A DNA stretch of 64,000 nucleotides, taken from positions 41,845,606 to 41,909,605 of the forward strand of contig NC_089789.1 in the NCBI RefSeq assembly GCF_040412425.1, given 5' to 3'. Both the position numbers and the translations under genes were made by a program. Source of the DNA: Macrobrachium rosenbergii. Its lineage: Eukaryota; Arthropoda; Malacostraca; Decapoda; Palaemonidae. The notes under the pieces were generated by a model. The model ran no database searches and was not told where the DNA came from. It saw only the letters and a list, made by a program, of their open reading frames with translations. Within the stretch, counting starts at the first letter, position 1. Every line of letters starts with the position of its first letter. Of this stretch, positions 11,491 through 22,650 are shown piece by piece.

Positions 11491-13944
11491 ATGACAGATA
11501 TCCAGGAAATGACTAAAGAGAATTTGTATGTAGTGTCAAACACTGGGAGAGGAAGAAGGAAAATGAAAGTTAATCCGTATGCCAAAAGTTACTTGGAGAG
11601 TTCTGATAATGAATCAGATGAAAACTCTCCCCAAGTTTCAGAAAACAAGTCATTTCTTGATATATGTAAATTAGCAGCTGATAGAAGACTGAAGGCTTTA
11701 GATTCAGATGATGACAGTTTTATTTTAGATTCCGAGGAAGAAGATGAAAGTGTTGTTGCTAAATTGACTCCAGATTCAAGGTGCCATGTCAAACCAGATT
11801 TCATAGAGGTGCGGGAAGGGGATCTGACGGTGATACAAGAAGAATGTTGTTTTCTTTGTGAAGAACCCTTAGCCGCAGAGGTCACGGTGATGACAATGAG
11901 ACTCCATGTTCCTCTGCCTTCAAGTTTTCTAAGTCCCATTAGCCTTTTACATTATTTTGGAGTTAATTTCAAATCTTCAGGTATAGACTTAGGCAGTATG
12001 GTCACAGTTGATGTATGCTGGCAATGTCACTCAGTGGTATTAGAAGGAGATAAAGTTTTCCAAAATTTTGTTACTGTAGGTACCTGTATGAAGAATATGT
12101 GGCCAAAAATTACAAACAAAAGTATGCTGTTAAAAAATGTTGAAGAACTGTGTAATGTAGAGAGTATGGATAGTTACGACGAAGAAAAGGACGAAATTGA
12201 ACTTCTTCCGAATGATAGTATATCAAAAAAGGATGCCAAAAAGAAGAGGAAAAAACAAAGTGTTAGGTCATGTGATCTGAGGATGCGGATGTGTGAACTT
12301 TGCGGGACGAGTTGTGCAGGTTTGAGTAACTGGGAAGACCATTGTGAATCGGATCACAAAGTCACAAAGCACTGGATAAGGTATACATATCAGTTCGCTT
12401 TGAAACAGGCCATTTTAAAGAAGCTGAAGGAAGTGGTTTCAAAGAATAAAGTGGAAGAAAAAGTAAAATGTCCAGCATGCAAATTAGATTTTGAGGGTCA
12501 GAACCTATCAAATCATATAATTACGTATCATAAAATTGCAATTGATGAAAGTTCCTTGTCCTCGGTCCCAAATCCTAACGAGTATGTTATTGATAGCAGC
12601 ATGGTCACGACAGATGGTCCCCATTTGTCTGCAGGACATATGGGTGATCCTGGTGGTAGTGTGATCAGAAGGGCTGATGCTGGAGGTCATGAGATTGTAC
12701 AGAGTTGCAGTAATGTCATGACAGCTGGCAATATTGAATATATAGATGAACGGGTTACTCAGATTGGTGTGGTGTGTAATTTGTGCCACATATTCATTGA
12801 AGGTTCTTTGCTCGAGCACATTGAACTAAGCCATATGGATATCGTAGTATTGCTGAAGAGAGATCAGACTGAAGCCAGCAGGTATAAGATAGACACGCTA
12901 ACATCCTTAGAGTCATGCGACAATGTTAGATCTTACAAGCCAAAAAGACTTTGGAAAAAATTGAAGTTTTCTTGTAATATATGTGGCCAAAATAAATTTT
13001 CTGACCTTATTAAGCTTCTGGAACACAAACGATCATCCCATGAAGAATGTGAAGAGGCACAACTGGATTATGATTCTGTGTTAGTTGAATGCCAGTTTTG
13101 TGGCTACAGAGTCATTGGAACACCAGCTCTTAGGTTACATACTATTGAAAAGCATGTGCAAGCAGGAAATCAGTCATATTATGAATATAATTGCAAGCTA
13201 TGTATATTTCAGTCTGCAAACAAGGAAGATTACAAAAAGCACATGGAAATGAAGCACGGTAAAAACTTTAATCAGCATGTTCAGTGTGAAGTTTGTGGGA
13301 AAATGGTATCTTCAAAATATATCGGTGTTCATCATAAGAAGATGCATTCTCACTCCAGAAATTATGCTTGTAATATGTGTGACATGAAATTCTTTGATTG
13401 TCAGTCACTGAAATGTCATTTCACTGAAGAGCATGTGGATAATGAGTATGAATGTGAATTGTGTCAATTAAAGTTCAAGAAATACCACCAGTTACGGCAG
13501 CATCGTATCTATGTGCATAGTACAAAAGTTTACAAATGTTTATATTGTGATGCAACATTCAAAAGGAAATGCGACCAGTCTTCCCACACAAAAAGAAAGC
13601 ATATGGAGAGAGAATATTTTTATTGTAACTTTTGTTCAAAGCAGTTTAATGATAGAGGTAAGCGTAACAAACATCTGATAATGGTGCATGGAGTGAACAG
13701 GGAAGATACTTGGTCTGAAAACTTTGCCCGTAACAAACGACAGAAGGGTTATTTTCATCAGCGTGCGATGCGGGGTGAAATGGCGAAGAACCAGCAAGGA
13801 ATGGTGATTGATAACAGCCAGAAGCAGATGATAATGCCTAACAGACAAGAAATCGCCTCTACTGACGGCACTCTGATTGTTGAGCAGGTTCCGCAGTTTG
13901 GAGGAATGGGTTTTATGCATCCACATTTTACAATGCAACATTAA
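11491..13944 (+). CDS. ZAD-like C2H2 zinc-finger protein, paralog B
   Basis: It encodes 817 residues from ATG 11491; an upstream GTG in the same frame is not a credible eukaryotic start and an in-frame TAA lies at 11464. A basic/acidic N-terminus (residues 20-90, with Asp/Glu/Ser runs) precedes a ZAD-like domain with C120/C123 and C176/C179 and a closing MWP. Eleven C2H2 fingers follow: three spaced singly, a fourth with an insertion before its Leu (GQNKFSD), then seven close together. The seventh finger (CEVCGK) has 11 rather than 12 residues between its second Cys and first His. The ninth contains FKKYHQLRQH, identical in the two neighbours. The tail motif here is NFARNKRQ. The coding region is a single exon. 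A DNA-binding regulator is inferred; no ortholog is recognised. Confidence 0.92.
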   Translation: MTDIQEMTKENLYVVSNTGRGRRKMKVNPYAKSYLESSDNESDENSPQVSENKSFLDICKLAADRRLKALDSDDDSFILDSEEEDESVVAKLTPDSRCHVKPDFIEVREGDLTVIQEECCFLCEEPLAAEVTVMTMRLHVPLPSSFLSPISLLHYFGVNFKSSGIDLGSMVTVDVCWQCHSVVLEGDKVFQNFVTVGTCMKNMWPKITNKSMLLKNVEELCNVESMDSYDEEKDEIELLPNDSISKKDAKKKRKKQSVRSCDLRMRMCELCGTSCAGLSNWEDHCESDHKVTKHWIRYTYQFALKQAILKKLKEVVSKNKVEEKVKCPACKLDFEGQNLSNHIITYHKIAIDESSLSSVPNPNEYVIDSSMVTTDGPHLSAGHMGDPGGSVIRRADAGGHEIVQSCSNVMTAGNIEYIDERVTQIGVVCNLCHIFIEGSLLEHIELSHMDIVVLLKRDQTEASRYKIDTLTSLESCDNVRSYKPKRLWKKLKFSCNICGQNKFSDLIKLLEHKRSSHEECEEAQLDYDSVLVECQFCGYRVIGTPALRLHTIEKHVQAGNQSYYEYNCKLCIFQSANKEDYKKHMEMKHGKNFNQHVQCEVCGKMVSSKYIGVHHKKMHSHSRNYACNMCDMKFFDCQSLKCHFTEEHVDNEYECELCQLKFKKYHQLRQHRIYVHSTKVYKCLYCDATFKRKCDQSSHTKRKHMEREYFYCNFCSKQFNDRGKRNKHLIMVHGVNREDTWSENFARNKRQKGYFHQRAMRGEMAKNQQGMVIDNSQKQMIMPNRQEIASTDGTLIVEQVPQFGGMGFMHPHFTMQH

Positions 13945-14047
13945 TAGGAAACCATGTGAGAGTGTACATTTTAATTGGGAGTTGCCGAATGAGTGATGCG
14001 TTAGCTTTCAGATGTTTTATATATAATGATTTCATGTATGTATGAGC

Positions 14048-14053
14048 ATTAAA
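14048..14053 (+). terminator. Candidate poly(A) signal ATTAAA for ZNF-B
   Basis: This is the common ATTAAA variant about 100 bases after the ZNF-B stop. No AATAAA is closer. Confidence 0.4.
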
Positions 14054-14059
14054 CATTGG

Positions 14060-15395
14060 TAGCTATGCTTCATCTATACTTTGATAAGTTTATAAAAGAC
14101 TGAAGTAAATTAATTTTTTTTTAGACCTGTAAAGTTTAGTATTAATGAGTTGAGTACCAATGTAAAGGCATCTATATGACTGTATAAATGATTGATAATA
14201 TAGAGTTTGTAGCATATACTGTACTGTATAGTTATTAAATAATTATCCATAAACTTGTGTTTGTAACTGCAATATGTACTGTAATTCTTTAGGAGCAGTG
14301 TGAATCTTCTCATATGAACCTATTACTTCCTTATAATTAGCCTACAGTAGTCATATGTTTAATTATGGCAAGACCCTCTCATGTGTGTGGTACCGTGCAT
14401 GAAAGAGTAGATACCAGGATCCAAGGTAAGGCACACCCCTGTTCTGTAGTGTCTTCCGTAACAAACCCAATACTGTATACTTTTAATTAGCCCAAATAGC
14501 AGTTTAGGAGGGAAGAATCAAGCTACTGAAGACTATAAACTAGCTACGTAGGGCCCCTTACGTATCTGCACGATACTTTCTTAGGATTGATTTGAACGCC
14601 AGAATCTGTCTCCCAAAGATAACTGGGAGTCTTGTTTGGGTGTCAGGAGCCCCAATTAGTTTGGTAACTCTTCAAGATATTAATTTGGAACATGGTCATT
14701 GACCATCTTCGTAAAGTCCCACCTGAGAAGGCTGATGATTGGAAAGTCTAGTTGCCAGAACTAAACTCAGTGAGCTGCTAATGTGGTAGCAGGTAGAGCT
14801 TCTCCAAAGAAATGACTTAGAGAAATTAAATTTGGAGCATTACTTCATGAAGGGTATCGTGAAGAGGTACTAAGGAAACTACCGAGATAAGACTTTTGAA
14901 AAAGGAACCTTCCATCCCGTTGCTTCTATAGAAATTAATTATATTGAGGCTAATGAAGAAAGTAAAGCCAAGCCACAAAGCAAAGCAAACATGGGCTGGA
15001 TTCTGCAGAGGACCTTTAGTACTATCCTCAGAAAGGAACACTGCAGACTGCTCTGAGTTAGGTACAGTACTGTAAAAATAAAATAGATGAAAATACATAA
15101 GGTAGCACTTAAGTTAAGCAGCACTTAGGAGACTTTAGTAATTTCAAGTACAGTACATTGAAGCAATAAAAGGTAATGAGTAATAAAGTACAGGTTTGTG
15201 TAAAACAAGTTGCAAATATATGTAAGGGAGTAAGTACAGTACTGTATTCAAAATGTCCAAGAGAAGAATGAAGACTAAAGGGTGAAAGGACTGGCTGTAG
15301 AAGAGTTAGAACATTTATGATACCTTGAGGAAACATTGAACTATGAAACAGGCATTGATAAGGCACCAAGACAAAATACTAGCAACTGTTTAGAT
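14060..15395. other. Intergenic, no gene seen
   Basis: The sequence is AT-rich with several GTACAGTACTGTA-like short palindromes (for example near 15060 and 15235). No coding ORF or recognised repeat was found. Confidence 0.55.
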
Positions 15396-15399
15396 GAAG

Positions 15400-15750
15400 T
15401 CGAAGATTGCAAAACTCTTCTACACATATGAAACAGTTATACTTTTAAAGAAAATGGAAGAGATTTTGAACATGATTACCACACAAAATGCTAAGATTTT
15501 ATTGCAGTAGTGCACTGGGAAGGCCATACTCCAAATATGGGGGTGTTGAGAAATGTGGTATCAGGAGATTGAAATGGGTTGGTCTTAGGAGAAGGGAAGA
15601 GAAGTATTTACTTACATAAGTAGTGGGCACAGAATTAGCAGGAAGAAGACCAATAGGAATTGCCAGAAATCATGGAGAAAAGGTTTAGATAAACACCTAG
15701 AGTAGGTGGGAGTGAAGGAAGAAAAATTCATGATGATGATGCATGTATGC
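15400..15750 (+). mobile_element. Decayed C-terminal part of a non-LTR reverse transcriptase ORF
   Basis: One frame reads LFYTYETVILLKKMEE, like the YGxETWxLKK segment near the end of non-LTR element ORF2 proteins. Further on, RLKWVGLRRREEKY and AGRRPIGIARN resemble the terminal RLRWFGHVxRRxEE and GRRPRGRPKKRW motifs. Stops and frame changes show it is dead. It ends near an ATGATGATG run, which may be the remnant tail. Confidence 0.55.
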
Positions 15751-16309
15751 AGTATTTACTGTTGCAACTTGACTAAGTCGTAAGTATGTAGTAGAGTGTT
15801 TTCATCCATTATGTACTCACTTGAAACAGGTTAACCATGAAAACTTATAATATTCAGCATTAAAAAGGAGCCATTTTAAAACCACATATCAGATACAGTT
15901 TAAATAAATTAAAGGAGGGAGCAACCAACAAATTGGGAACAGGAACAATATTTTTTATGTGATTTAGGGAAATACAGTAATTGGAAAAGATGAAGCCAGG
16001 TAATTTTGAGGAACTCGGTGCCGTTACCATTATATAAAATTAAATTTAATGTGAATCACTGAAAATGAGCCAAAATAGTATCCTGTGCTTTTTTGGAAAA
16101 TGATATTACAACTTGTTTGATTGTATTTGAAAAGATGTACTTGATCACTTATTAGCTTTGATGCAGAATTATGTCAAGTTTCATTTGAAGACTGCAACAA
16201 CTTCTGGTGCATGTATGAGGTCTGTAGTACTCTTTGCTCAAGCAGTATATACACTGACAAAGATAATGTTAGACATTTTAAAGAGGTATGAATATAAACT
16301 GCTAAGATT

Positions 16310-16620
16310 CAGGGGCCAGAGTGTACTAGTGAGCAGTATATTATGAATGAAGAAGCTGTGGAAGGGTGTGGTGTATAGCAGCTGAGAAATAGGCCAAGAT
16401 CTTGAAGAGTGCTGTGGTTTGGATGCCATGAACAGGTAGTCAGAAAACCCTTAGATAGGGAAGCACAGAACAAAGACCAAGGAAAACCCAGATCATGGAA
16501 GATTATCTGGCTGAAGATGCAGACCTTGTTAGGACTCAGGAAGAATTGCACAAGACAGAACTGTCACTTCTAATCCCTTAAAGAGGAAAGCTGAAAGAGT
16601 AATCATCATGATTAAGGATA
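16310..16620 (+). mobile_element. Second decayed reverse transcriptase tail
   Basis: One frame reads WFGCHEQVVRKPLDREAQ then KDQGKPRSWK, again resembling the end of a non-LTR ORF2 (WxGHVxR...LDxE...GRPRxxWK). CAGAACTGTCACTTCTAATC follows, then an ATCATCATGATT tail. It has the same orientation as the other relics and the zinc-finger genes. Confidence 0.5.
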
Positions 16621-17281
16621 CAGTATCAAAGTAAGGTATCAGGCAGTCCTAGCAGTGTATTGCAGTTGAAAAAAATAATTACACAACACAAATTGTTGGT
16701 AGCTTAGGTGTATTTTGTTAGTTCATAGAGGTCAGGGAAGATTGAGCGGCTATACTTAGGTCATTTTGGGGATCACATCAAAACTGATAACTATTAAATA
16801 GAAATCTGCTCCAATTATTATAAAAATGTAAACTTGCAGCTATTACAGAGAGCTATTAGTAGTAAAAAAAAAAAAATAGCAACAGGTATCACCTTTGTAG
16901 GCTTTCTTGGAAATTATGCTAAAATGATGTTGATATAGTGAGTGTATGGTATTTAGAGCTGTGAAGCCCATAGGCAGTAGCCCTAAAAGGGCCATTCTTC
17001 TATGTCTTTCTTTTAACCTTGGAACACTGTAGTTTACTCTAGTCTTAGTTTTTAATTGTGGCAATTTCACCTGTATACGAGTCATTTTCCTGCTAAATAC
17101 CCATTCTTAAGATGAAAGTCATTTATTTTTGGAGTTAAGGTGATAAGTATCATCCATGGGTATCCGCAGAGGATTTAGCTTTAATGCTAGTTTAAGGAGC
17201 ACCCTTTCATAAATTGTAAGTGTTTTTGTGCATTGTACAAAGACTTGATGCTCTATATTGTATTTGAGTTTTGTTCTCTAG
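16621..17281. other. Intergenic, nothing recognised
   Basis: No coding ORF, RNA gene or repeat is supported. A poly-A run at about 16863-16876 is unremarkable. Confidence 0.5.
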
Positions 17282-17323
17282 ATGGTTAAAACCAGCTACA
17301 GGTTACCAATGTTGACAGTGGAG
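17282..17323 (+). other. Candidate 42-base 5' exon of ZNF-C with an upstream ATG
   Basis: TTGTTCTCTAG|ATG marks an acceptor and GGAG|GTGAGT at 17323/17324 a strong donor. The 42 bases are 14 open codons starting with ATG. Splicing to the acceptor at 18766 would continue this frame out of register with ZNF-C to a stop at 18949. If transcribed it would therefore be an overlapping upstream ORF. Confidence 0.35.
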
Positions 17324-18766
17324 GTGAGTTACCCTGCAAGGTAGTTTCAAGAATGTGGCAGATTCTCTTGTAATAGCTGAAGATTTTTACCCTCCTTTAT
17401 CTGTTTTTCATTGTTTATTGTAGTGAACAGTTAGTGATGTCTTACTCATGTTGGTAAGAATGACTAACATTACTTTTCTTGATGCCTGCACAATATGTAT
17501 TGTCAGGGTGGATTAGGGTAGTCATTGTTAGAGAAAGAATAAAAGTACTGTACTGGATTGTCCTGTTGGAGAAATGTATATACTTGTTCAACAATGTTTT
17601 TGATGGGCACCATCCATAATAAAGTTTCCTCTCGAAGAATACCATTTGACCACTTGCAGGGAAACATTTTATGTGACTGTTTTGATTGTCTGTGGAAAAG
17701 GAAGTGTTGCAACCTCTGGGATGAAATTTTGTATATTAAACTATATGCAGTATGTGCAGCATTAACACTTGTTCCTACAAGCAGCCTATTAAAAAAATGG
17801 GATAAAGAGAAATTGCTAGAAATATCAGAGCAGTATTCCTAATGAACAGTTGAAGCCTGGAAGAAACTTCAACATTTTGAATTGTGTGGTCTGTTTAGGG
17901 GAAATTTACTTAATTTATATTTAACAGAATCAAAGAATTGGTTGAGAAGAAACCGAAATTTAGTGGAACTGTCCTAGAGGGACTGTACCTGACTTAGTGA
18001 AGCTTCTGTGTTTTAAATATACTCTTGTGAACTCTCATATGGGACATCTCTGTAAGGCCCATAACTTGCAAAGCAAGCTTCTGAAGAGTAGAATGTCCAT
18101 ATGCGAAGAAGGTAAAAACAATGAAGGGAATAGGATTGTTGGAAATAGCTCACAAACAATCATTGTAAACCTATACATACAAAAATAGGGATGTAAATAA
18201 GAAACATTAGGGTAATGTCAGTTTATGGTATGGTATTACTGGTATTACAGTACCTCGTAAAATTTTGTTACTCCACTTAGAGCAGTAGGAGGTTGGTCAG
18301 TACAACAGGTTCATAGGTACAAAGCAACATGTAGTAAGAAATTCTCTTCTTCTTTTCCCTCCGCTTGATGGTAACATTTGTTGCTCTACAGTGATAAGCA
18401 AAAATTGACTTACCAGCAAGTATGAGATAGCATTTATTTCAGTAAATAGTTCCTTCTTTTAACCAGGCAAATTGAATGGAGAAATTGGTTTGTATAAGTG
18501 AAAATTTGTGTGTTACAAGTATAATACAGTATTTGTTTCTTCATTATTTGTTTCTCAGAACCATCTGAGATAAACTATTTTGCTTTAATTGTTGGTTTTG
18601 TCTTCTTTTTCATCAGCTGTGTTCTTTATTTATTTTTTGAGGTAATTTTTTGATATGAGTATCATGCAAATCACAAAATTGATCATGAATATGTTTTGTT
18701 AATTTTTGGAAAATGTTTCAGCCTCATGTGAACTGTACATACTGTACTATTTTTTTTCCTTTAAAG
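17324..18766 (+). other. Candidate intron before ZNF-C
   Basis: It begins GTGAGT and ends with a T-rich tract and TTTAAAG (AG at 18765-18766). A second possible acceptor is CAG at 18777-18779. Nothing else is recognised inside it. Confidence 0.4.
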
Positions 18767-18780
18767 GTTAACTATGCAGA

Positions 18781-21700
18781 ATGGATTCAAAAGAAGATAC
18801 AGAGTCATCAGGGAATCATCCACACGATCCTCTTGCCAGTGCAGACATTGATGCTTCAAGTTCTTCAGCTGAAAATGCCCAAACAAACTCGACCATTAGT
18901 GGGGATGTTAAAAGCAGTGGTAAAAAAGAAGAGGCTGATGATGGAATAGTGGAAGACACACTCAAAAACAGTGAGAGTATTAATGTTGGTGAAGATACAC
19001 GTGACTCTCCAGAAGCTCAGCATGAAATCTCGGCTGCAGGTGAGAGTCCTTTGAACAGTAAAGTTTCTGATTCACCACCTAATACCCAGGCACCAGAAAG
19101 CAGCCTCAAGAAGCAGACAGTTCGGTTACATAAAAAACACTTATATCCCCTTTCTGTGCCGTCTCGTACTGCTGTTGATAAGAAAATTGTTTCTACAAAA
19201 AAGAAAGCTCCAGTGATTATACGAAATATATCAGAAATTGTAGCCAAAGAAAGTGACGATGATGTTGATTCAGAAAGTAAAGTTCATGCCAATAGCAGGT
19301 GTGAAGAAAGCTCTCATTCAAAAACTATTTACATATCTCAGAGTCCTAATCATGAAGAATTCAAAGAAAATAAACAGTTGACATTAGTTAGTCATTCGGA
19401 AAATGCAAGCACTCTTGATAGGTCTGGTCCTTCAAAATTTAAGGGAAATTTTGTGACTGAGGATGAACCCTATAAAAAAGGTACTTTAACCCCCAGTGTG
19501 GGATCTTCACAGTCTTCACCTTATAATACACGTTATGCTCACTTGAAAATTGGAACAATATTTTCTGTTGCTAATAAATCTAGTGGCATATCAAGAAAAA
19601 AATATGATAAAGACAGTGCTAAAGTTGTGAAAAGTGATGCAAATAAATATTCAACTGGTTTAAGGTGTGAAAACTTGAATGTTGTTGAAGAGAACAGTGA
19701 TAATGGGGTATGCTTTTTGTGTGGGATTGCTTTTGATGATGATATGGGTATATCGCTTAGTGTTAAAAAGCCTCTTCCATTAAGCAATGTTGATGTTATT
19801 ACACTTCTTGAGAGTTTTAGCATTTCATGTGCATCTGTGAAAGCTGAGAATTTAAATTTCGTTAATATATGTAATGTTTGTCACACTTTAGTCATTGAAG
19901 GGGACTCATCTTATAAACATTTATTATCAGTTGCTTCAGAAATGAGAGAACAGTGGCCTTATCGAGCAATGAAAAGTAATCCTGTTTTTTCACTCAGTAT
20001 CCCAGATAGTACTCTTAGTCAGTTTAATAGCCCTGATGGTGTATTGGAAAGTGTCACCACATCTGAGACGCAAGAGTCTAATCATTCAGAATATAGAAAA
20101 GTTAGGGGGAGAGTTGGCAGGCCACCAAAAATAAAGGTTAAGCAGGAAGATGACGATGATATGAACTGGAAACCTTCTCAAGTGAAATTGGAAAGAACGA
20201 CCAGCACCGGCAGACGGGGAAGACCACCTAAGAGAAAGCTGAAGAGAGAGAAAAGAGGACGACCACGTAAAGTTATTGTCAAGGGAGAGGCTTCAGAGAA
20301 CGAATCTTTTACTTGTGGATTGTGTAGTGAAGAGTTTATGGAGGAGAGTGAATGGGGTAATCATTATGAAAGTGTCCATAGTCCTCAGTTGAGATGGGTT
20401 AATTACAGGTCACAGAAGAAACTGAAAAAGTTGATTTTATATAATATTCAGGAAAGTTTCTTAAATGAAGATTTCAATGAGATCACATGCCATGCTTGTG
20501 ACAGCAAGTTCTTTGAAAGACATGCATTCATTGAACACTTACGTTGTTTGCATAAGATGGTTATAGATGATGAATTTATTGCTGCATTATATAAATATAG
20601 TCAGGGACATATAGAAAACCCTGAGGAGTTGTTTGACAGTGACGTAGAAAAGGATATCAAAGCTGCTAGTGATGGAACCATCATAAAGATAGAGAGGGAA
20701 TCTTTGGCCTTTCCAGGAAAACTTGAAAAGTCTTTGAAATGCAAAGTTTGCCACTTGACCTTGAATAGTGAGCAGGCACTGAAAGAGCATACAGATACTA
20801 ATCATTTTTCTCTTGTTGTTATCGGCAACGATGACAGTCGAGAGGTTGTGCTTCCTGAAGAAAAGTCAGATGATGGGAAAATGGAAATTGTGAGTGAAAA
20901 ATCTGAACAACTGGAGGTGACTTGCAAAGAAGATACTGAAAACGATGACAATATCTGTGAAGATTGTGATGAAATGTTTGATAGTCGCCATAAACTGTTA
21001 GAACATAAACTGAATATTCATGGGAGTAATGATGATAGAGGGCAGGAAAAGGGCTTGTTAAGATACGAGTGCGAAGTTTGTGGTCGGAGAATTTATGGGC
21101 TGGCTGCTCTCAAAGTGCACATGACAAAGGTGCATTATAAGACTGTGTCAAGCTTCAAGTTTAGTTGTTGGATGTGTGTATATAAATCTCAGTCAAGAAG
21201 TCAGTTGGGAAAGCACATGAGAATGAAACATGGTAAAGAGATCATGCCCTCAGTTCAGTGTGAAACTTGTGGAAAAATGTATGGCTCAAGTTACATTGCT
21301 AAACATATAGCTACCATGCATTCAACACATACAAGAAACTTTGGGTGCAATTTCTGTGATATGAAGTTTTATGACATGGCTGGATTAAAGTTTCATATAT
21401 ATCATGAGCATGCAAATAAAGTTTGGAAGTGCAACAAGTGTCCAATGGAATTTAAAAAGTATCATCAGCTACGTCAGCATCGTATCTTTACTCACAGTAC
21501 TAAAGTACATGCATGTATGGAGTGTCCAAAAACTTATAAGAGGAAGAGTGATTTAACAGAGCATGTAAAGAGACTTCACCTTCAAAGAGTAGTTTTATTG
21601 TGTCCACGTTGTCCCAAGCAGTATGTCAATCGCTTCAAATTGCGGAATCACCTGATGAAACATCATGATGTTCCCTGGGAAGACACTCTAGCAAGGAATT

Positions 21701-22101
21701 ATGCTCGACATCAGCGTGCAAACAATTGCCGTAGAACAGAGGAAGGACTTTTGGAGGCTAATAAAGATCAGCAGCTGGAAGAAGACATTTTTATCCAAGA
21801 GTCCTATGATAATTTTGAAAGGCAGAAGGGCATGCAGGACATCAGCAATAATAGTGAAGAACAGGTAGAAGAACATGAGTACCGCGATCACTTCAACAGG
21901 CACAGCGAAGAACACGAGTACCATGTTCAGTATCGACAGAGTAACGATGGAATTTTGCATCAGCACCAGCAAAGAACTCATCACATAAGACCCATAAAAA
22001 TGGAGAGAGATGATCATCCTGAGGAATATATTGAGATTATGGAGGCAACAGATACTTTCGCCAAGGATGGTGTAACTTATGTAATCATAGAGGAATCATA
22101 G
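18781..22101 (+). CDS. ZAD-like C2H2 zinc-finger protein with AT-hooks, paralog C
   Basis: It encodes 1106 residues from ATG 18781, with an in-frame TAA at 18769 just upstream. A 300-residue Ser/Asp/Glu-rich N-terminus leads to a ZAD-like domain (C311/C314, C364/C367, ending EQWP at 393). Three AT-hooks with GRP cores at about 446, 480 and 493 follow; AT-hooks bind the minor groove of AT-rich DNA. Eleven C2H2 fingers are collinear with paralog B, including the short-loop CETCGK finger and the FKKYHQLRQH finger. The tail has NYARHQRANN, then a His/Glu-rich stretch with two EEHEY copies. Several psi-K-x-E sites (VKQE, VKLE, IKIE, IKME) suggest SUMOylation. It is a single coding exon. A chromatin-bound regulator is inferred; no ortholog is recognised. 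Confidence 0.93.
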   Translation: MDSKEDTESSGNHPHDPLASADIDASSSSAENAQTNSTISGDVKSSGKKEEADDGIVEDTLKNSESINVGEDTRDSPEAQHEISAAGESPLNSKVSDSPPNTQAPESSLKKQTVRLHKKHLYPLSVPSRTAVDKKIVSTKKKAPVIIRNISEIVAKESDDDVDSESKVHANSRCEESSHSKTIYISQSPNHEEFKENKQLTLVSHSENASTLDRSGPSKFKGNFVTEDEPYKKGTLTPSVGSSQSSPYNTRYAHLKIGTIFSVANKSSGISRKKYDKDSAKVVKSDANKYSTGLRCENLNVVEENSDNGVCFLCGIAFDDDMGISLSVKKPLPLSNVDVITLLESFSISCASVKAENLNFVNICNVCHTLVIEGDSSYKHLLSVASEMREQWPYRAMKSNPVFSLSIPDSTLSQFNSPDGVLESVTTSETQESNHSEYRKVRGRVGRPPKIKVKQEDDDDMNWKPSQVKLERTTSTGRRGRPPKRKLKREKRGRPRKVIVKGEASENESFTCGLCSEEFMEESEWGNHYESVHSPQLRWVNYRSQKKLKKLILYNIQESFLNEDFNEITCHACDSKFFERHAFIEHLRCLHKMVIDDEFIAALYKYSQGHIENPEELFDSDVEKDIKAASDGTIIKIERESLAFPGKLEKSLKCKVCHLTLNSEQALKEHTDTNHFSLVVIGNDDSREVVLPEEKSDDGKMEIVSEKSEQLEVTCKEDTENDDNICEDCDEMFDSRHKLLEHKLNIHGSNDDRGQEKGLLRYECEVCGRRIYGLAALKVHMTKVHYKTVSSFKFSCWMCVYKSQSRSQLGKHMRMKHGKEIMPSVQCETCGKMYGSSYIAKHIATMHSTHTRNFGCNFCDMKFYDMAGLKFHIYHEHANKVWKCNKCPMEFKKYHQLRQHRIFTHSTKVHACMECPKTYKRKSDLTEHVKRLHLQRVVLLCPRCPKQYVNRFKLRNHLMKHHDVPWEDTLARNYARHQRANNCRRTEEGLLEANKDQQLEEDIFIQESYDNFERQKGMQDISNNSEEQVEEHEYRDHFNRHSEEHEYHVQYRQSNDGILHQHQQRTHHIRPIKMERDDHPEEYIEIMEATDTFAKDGVTYVIIEES

Positions 22102-22303
22102 ACATTTTGATGCAGATTTAATGAGATGTAATATACTTTCATTCAATTAATTAATATAGATTATAGAAATATAGACATTTTTTGTTAAGAAAATATTCAA
22201 TTGAAAAAATTCAGCGATGAGTTGTCACTTTTTATTTATGTATGTATTATATTTATCCTATATAGTTAGGTGTACGCATGTCATTTGTGGCATTAAATGA
22301 AAA

Positions 22304-22309
22304 AATAAA
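22304..22309 (+). terminator. poly(A) signal AATAAA for ZNF-C
   Basis: This is a canonical AATAAA about 200 bases after the stop. It is the only close match before the repeat block at 22.65 kb. Confidence 0.6.
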
Positions 22310-22650
22310 TTTGATAACTGTGCTATATCCTCTTCTGAAGTACATCCTAAACCTTATCTTTTCATAAGATGTTGCTAAGAATGATCTGTGGAAAAGTAAT
22401 CTTTTGAAGGAAATGCTTTCCATGTAAACTCGTTACCTGTAACTTACCCCAGACAACATTGTTTTCTCAAAAGAAAGTTAAAAAAGTAACTGAGCAGTTA
22501 AGCAACAGTTAGCTTTATACTTGCATCGTTTGGTCTTGTTGTCTCTAACAGCTAAATGGTGCCCATTTGTGGTGTTAACAACTAGGAGTGAGAAAAGAGG
22601 GATTAGGAAGAGTGAATTTCATACATAATGTAATCAGTTTGGATGAAAAT

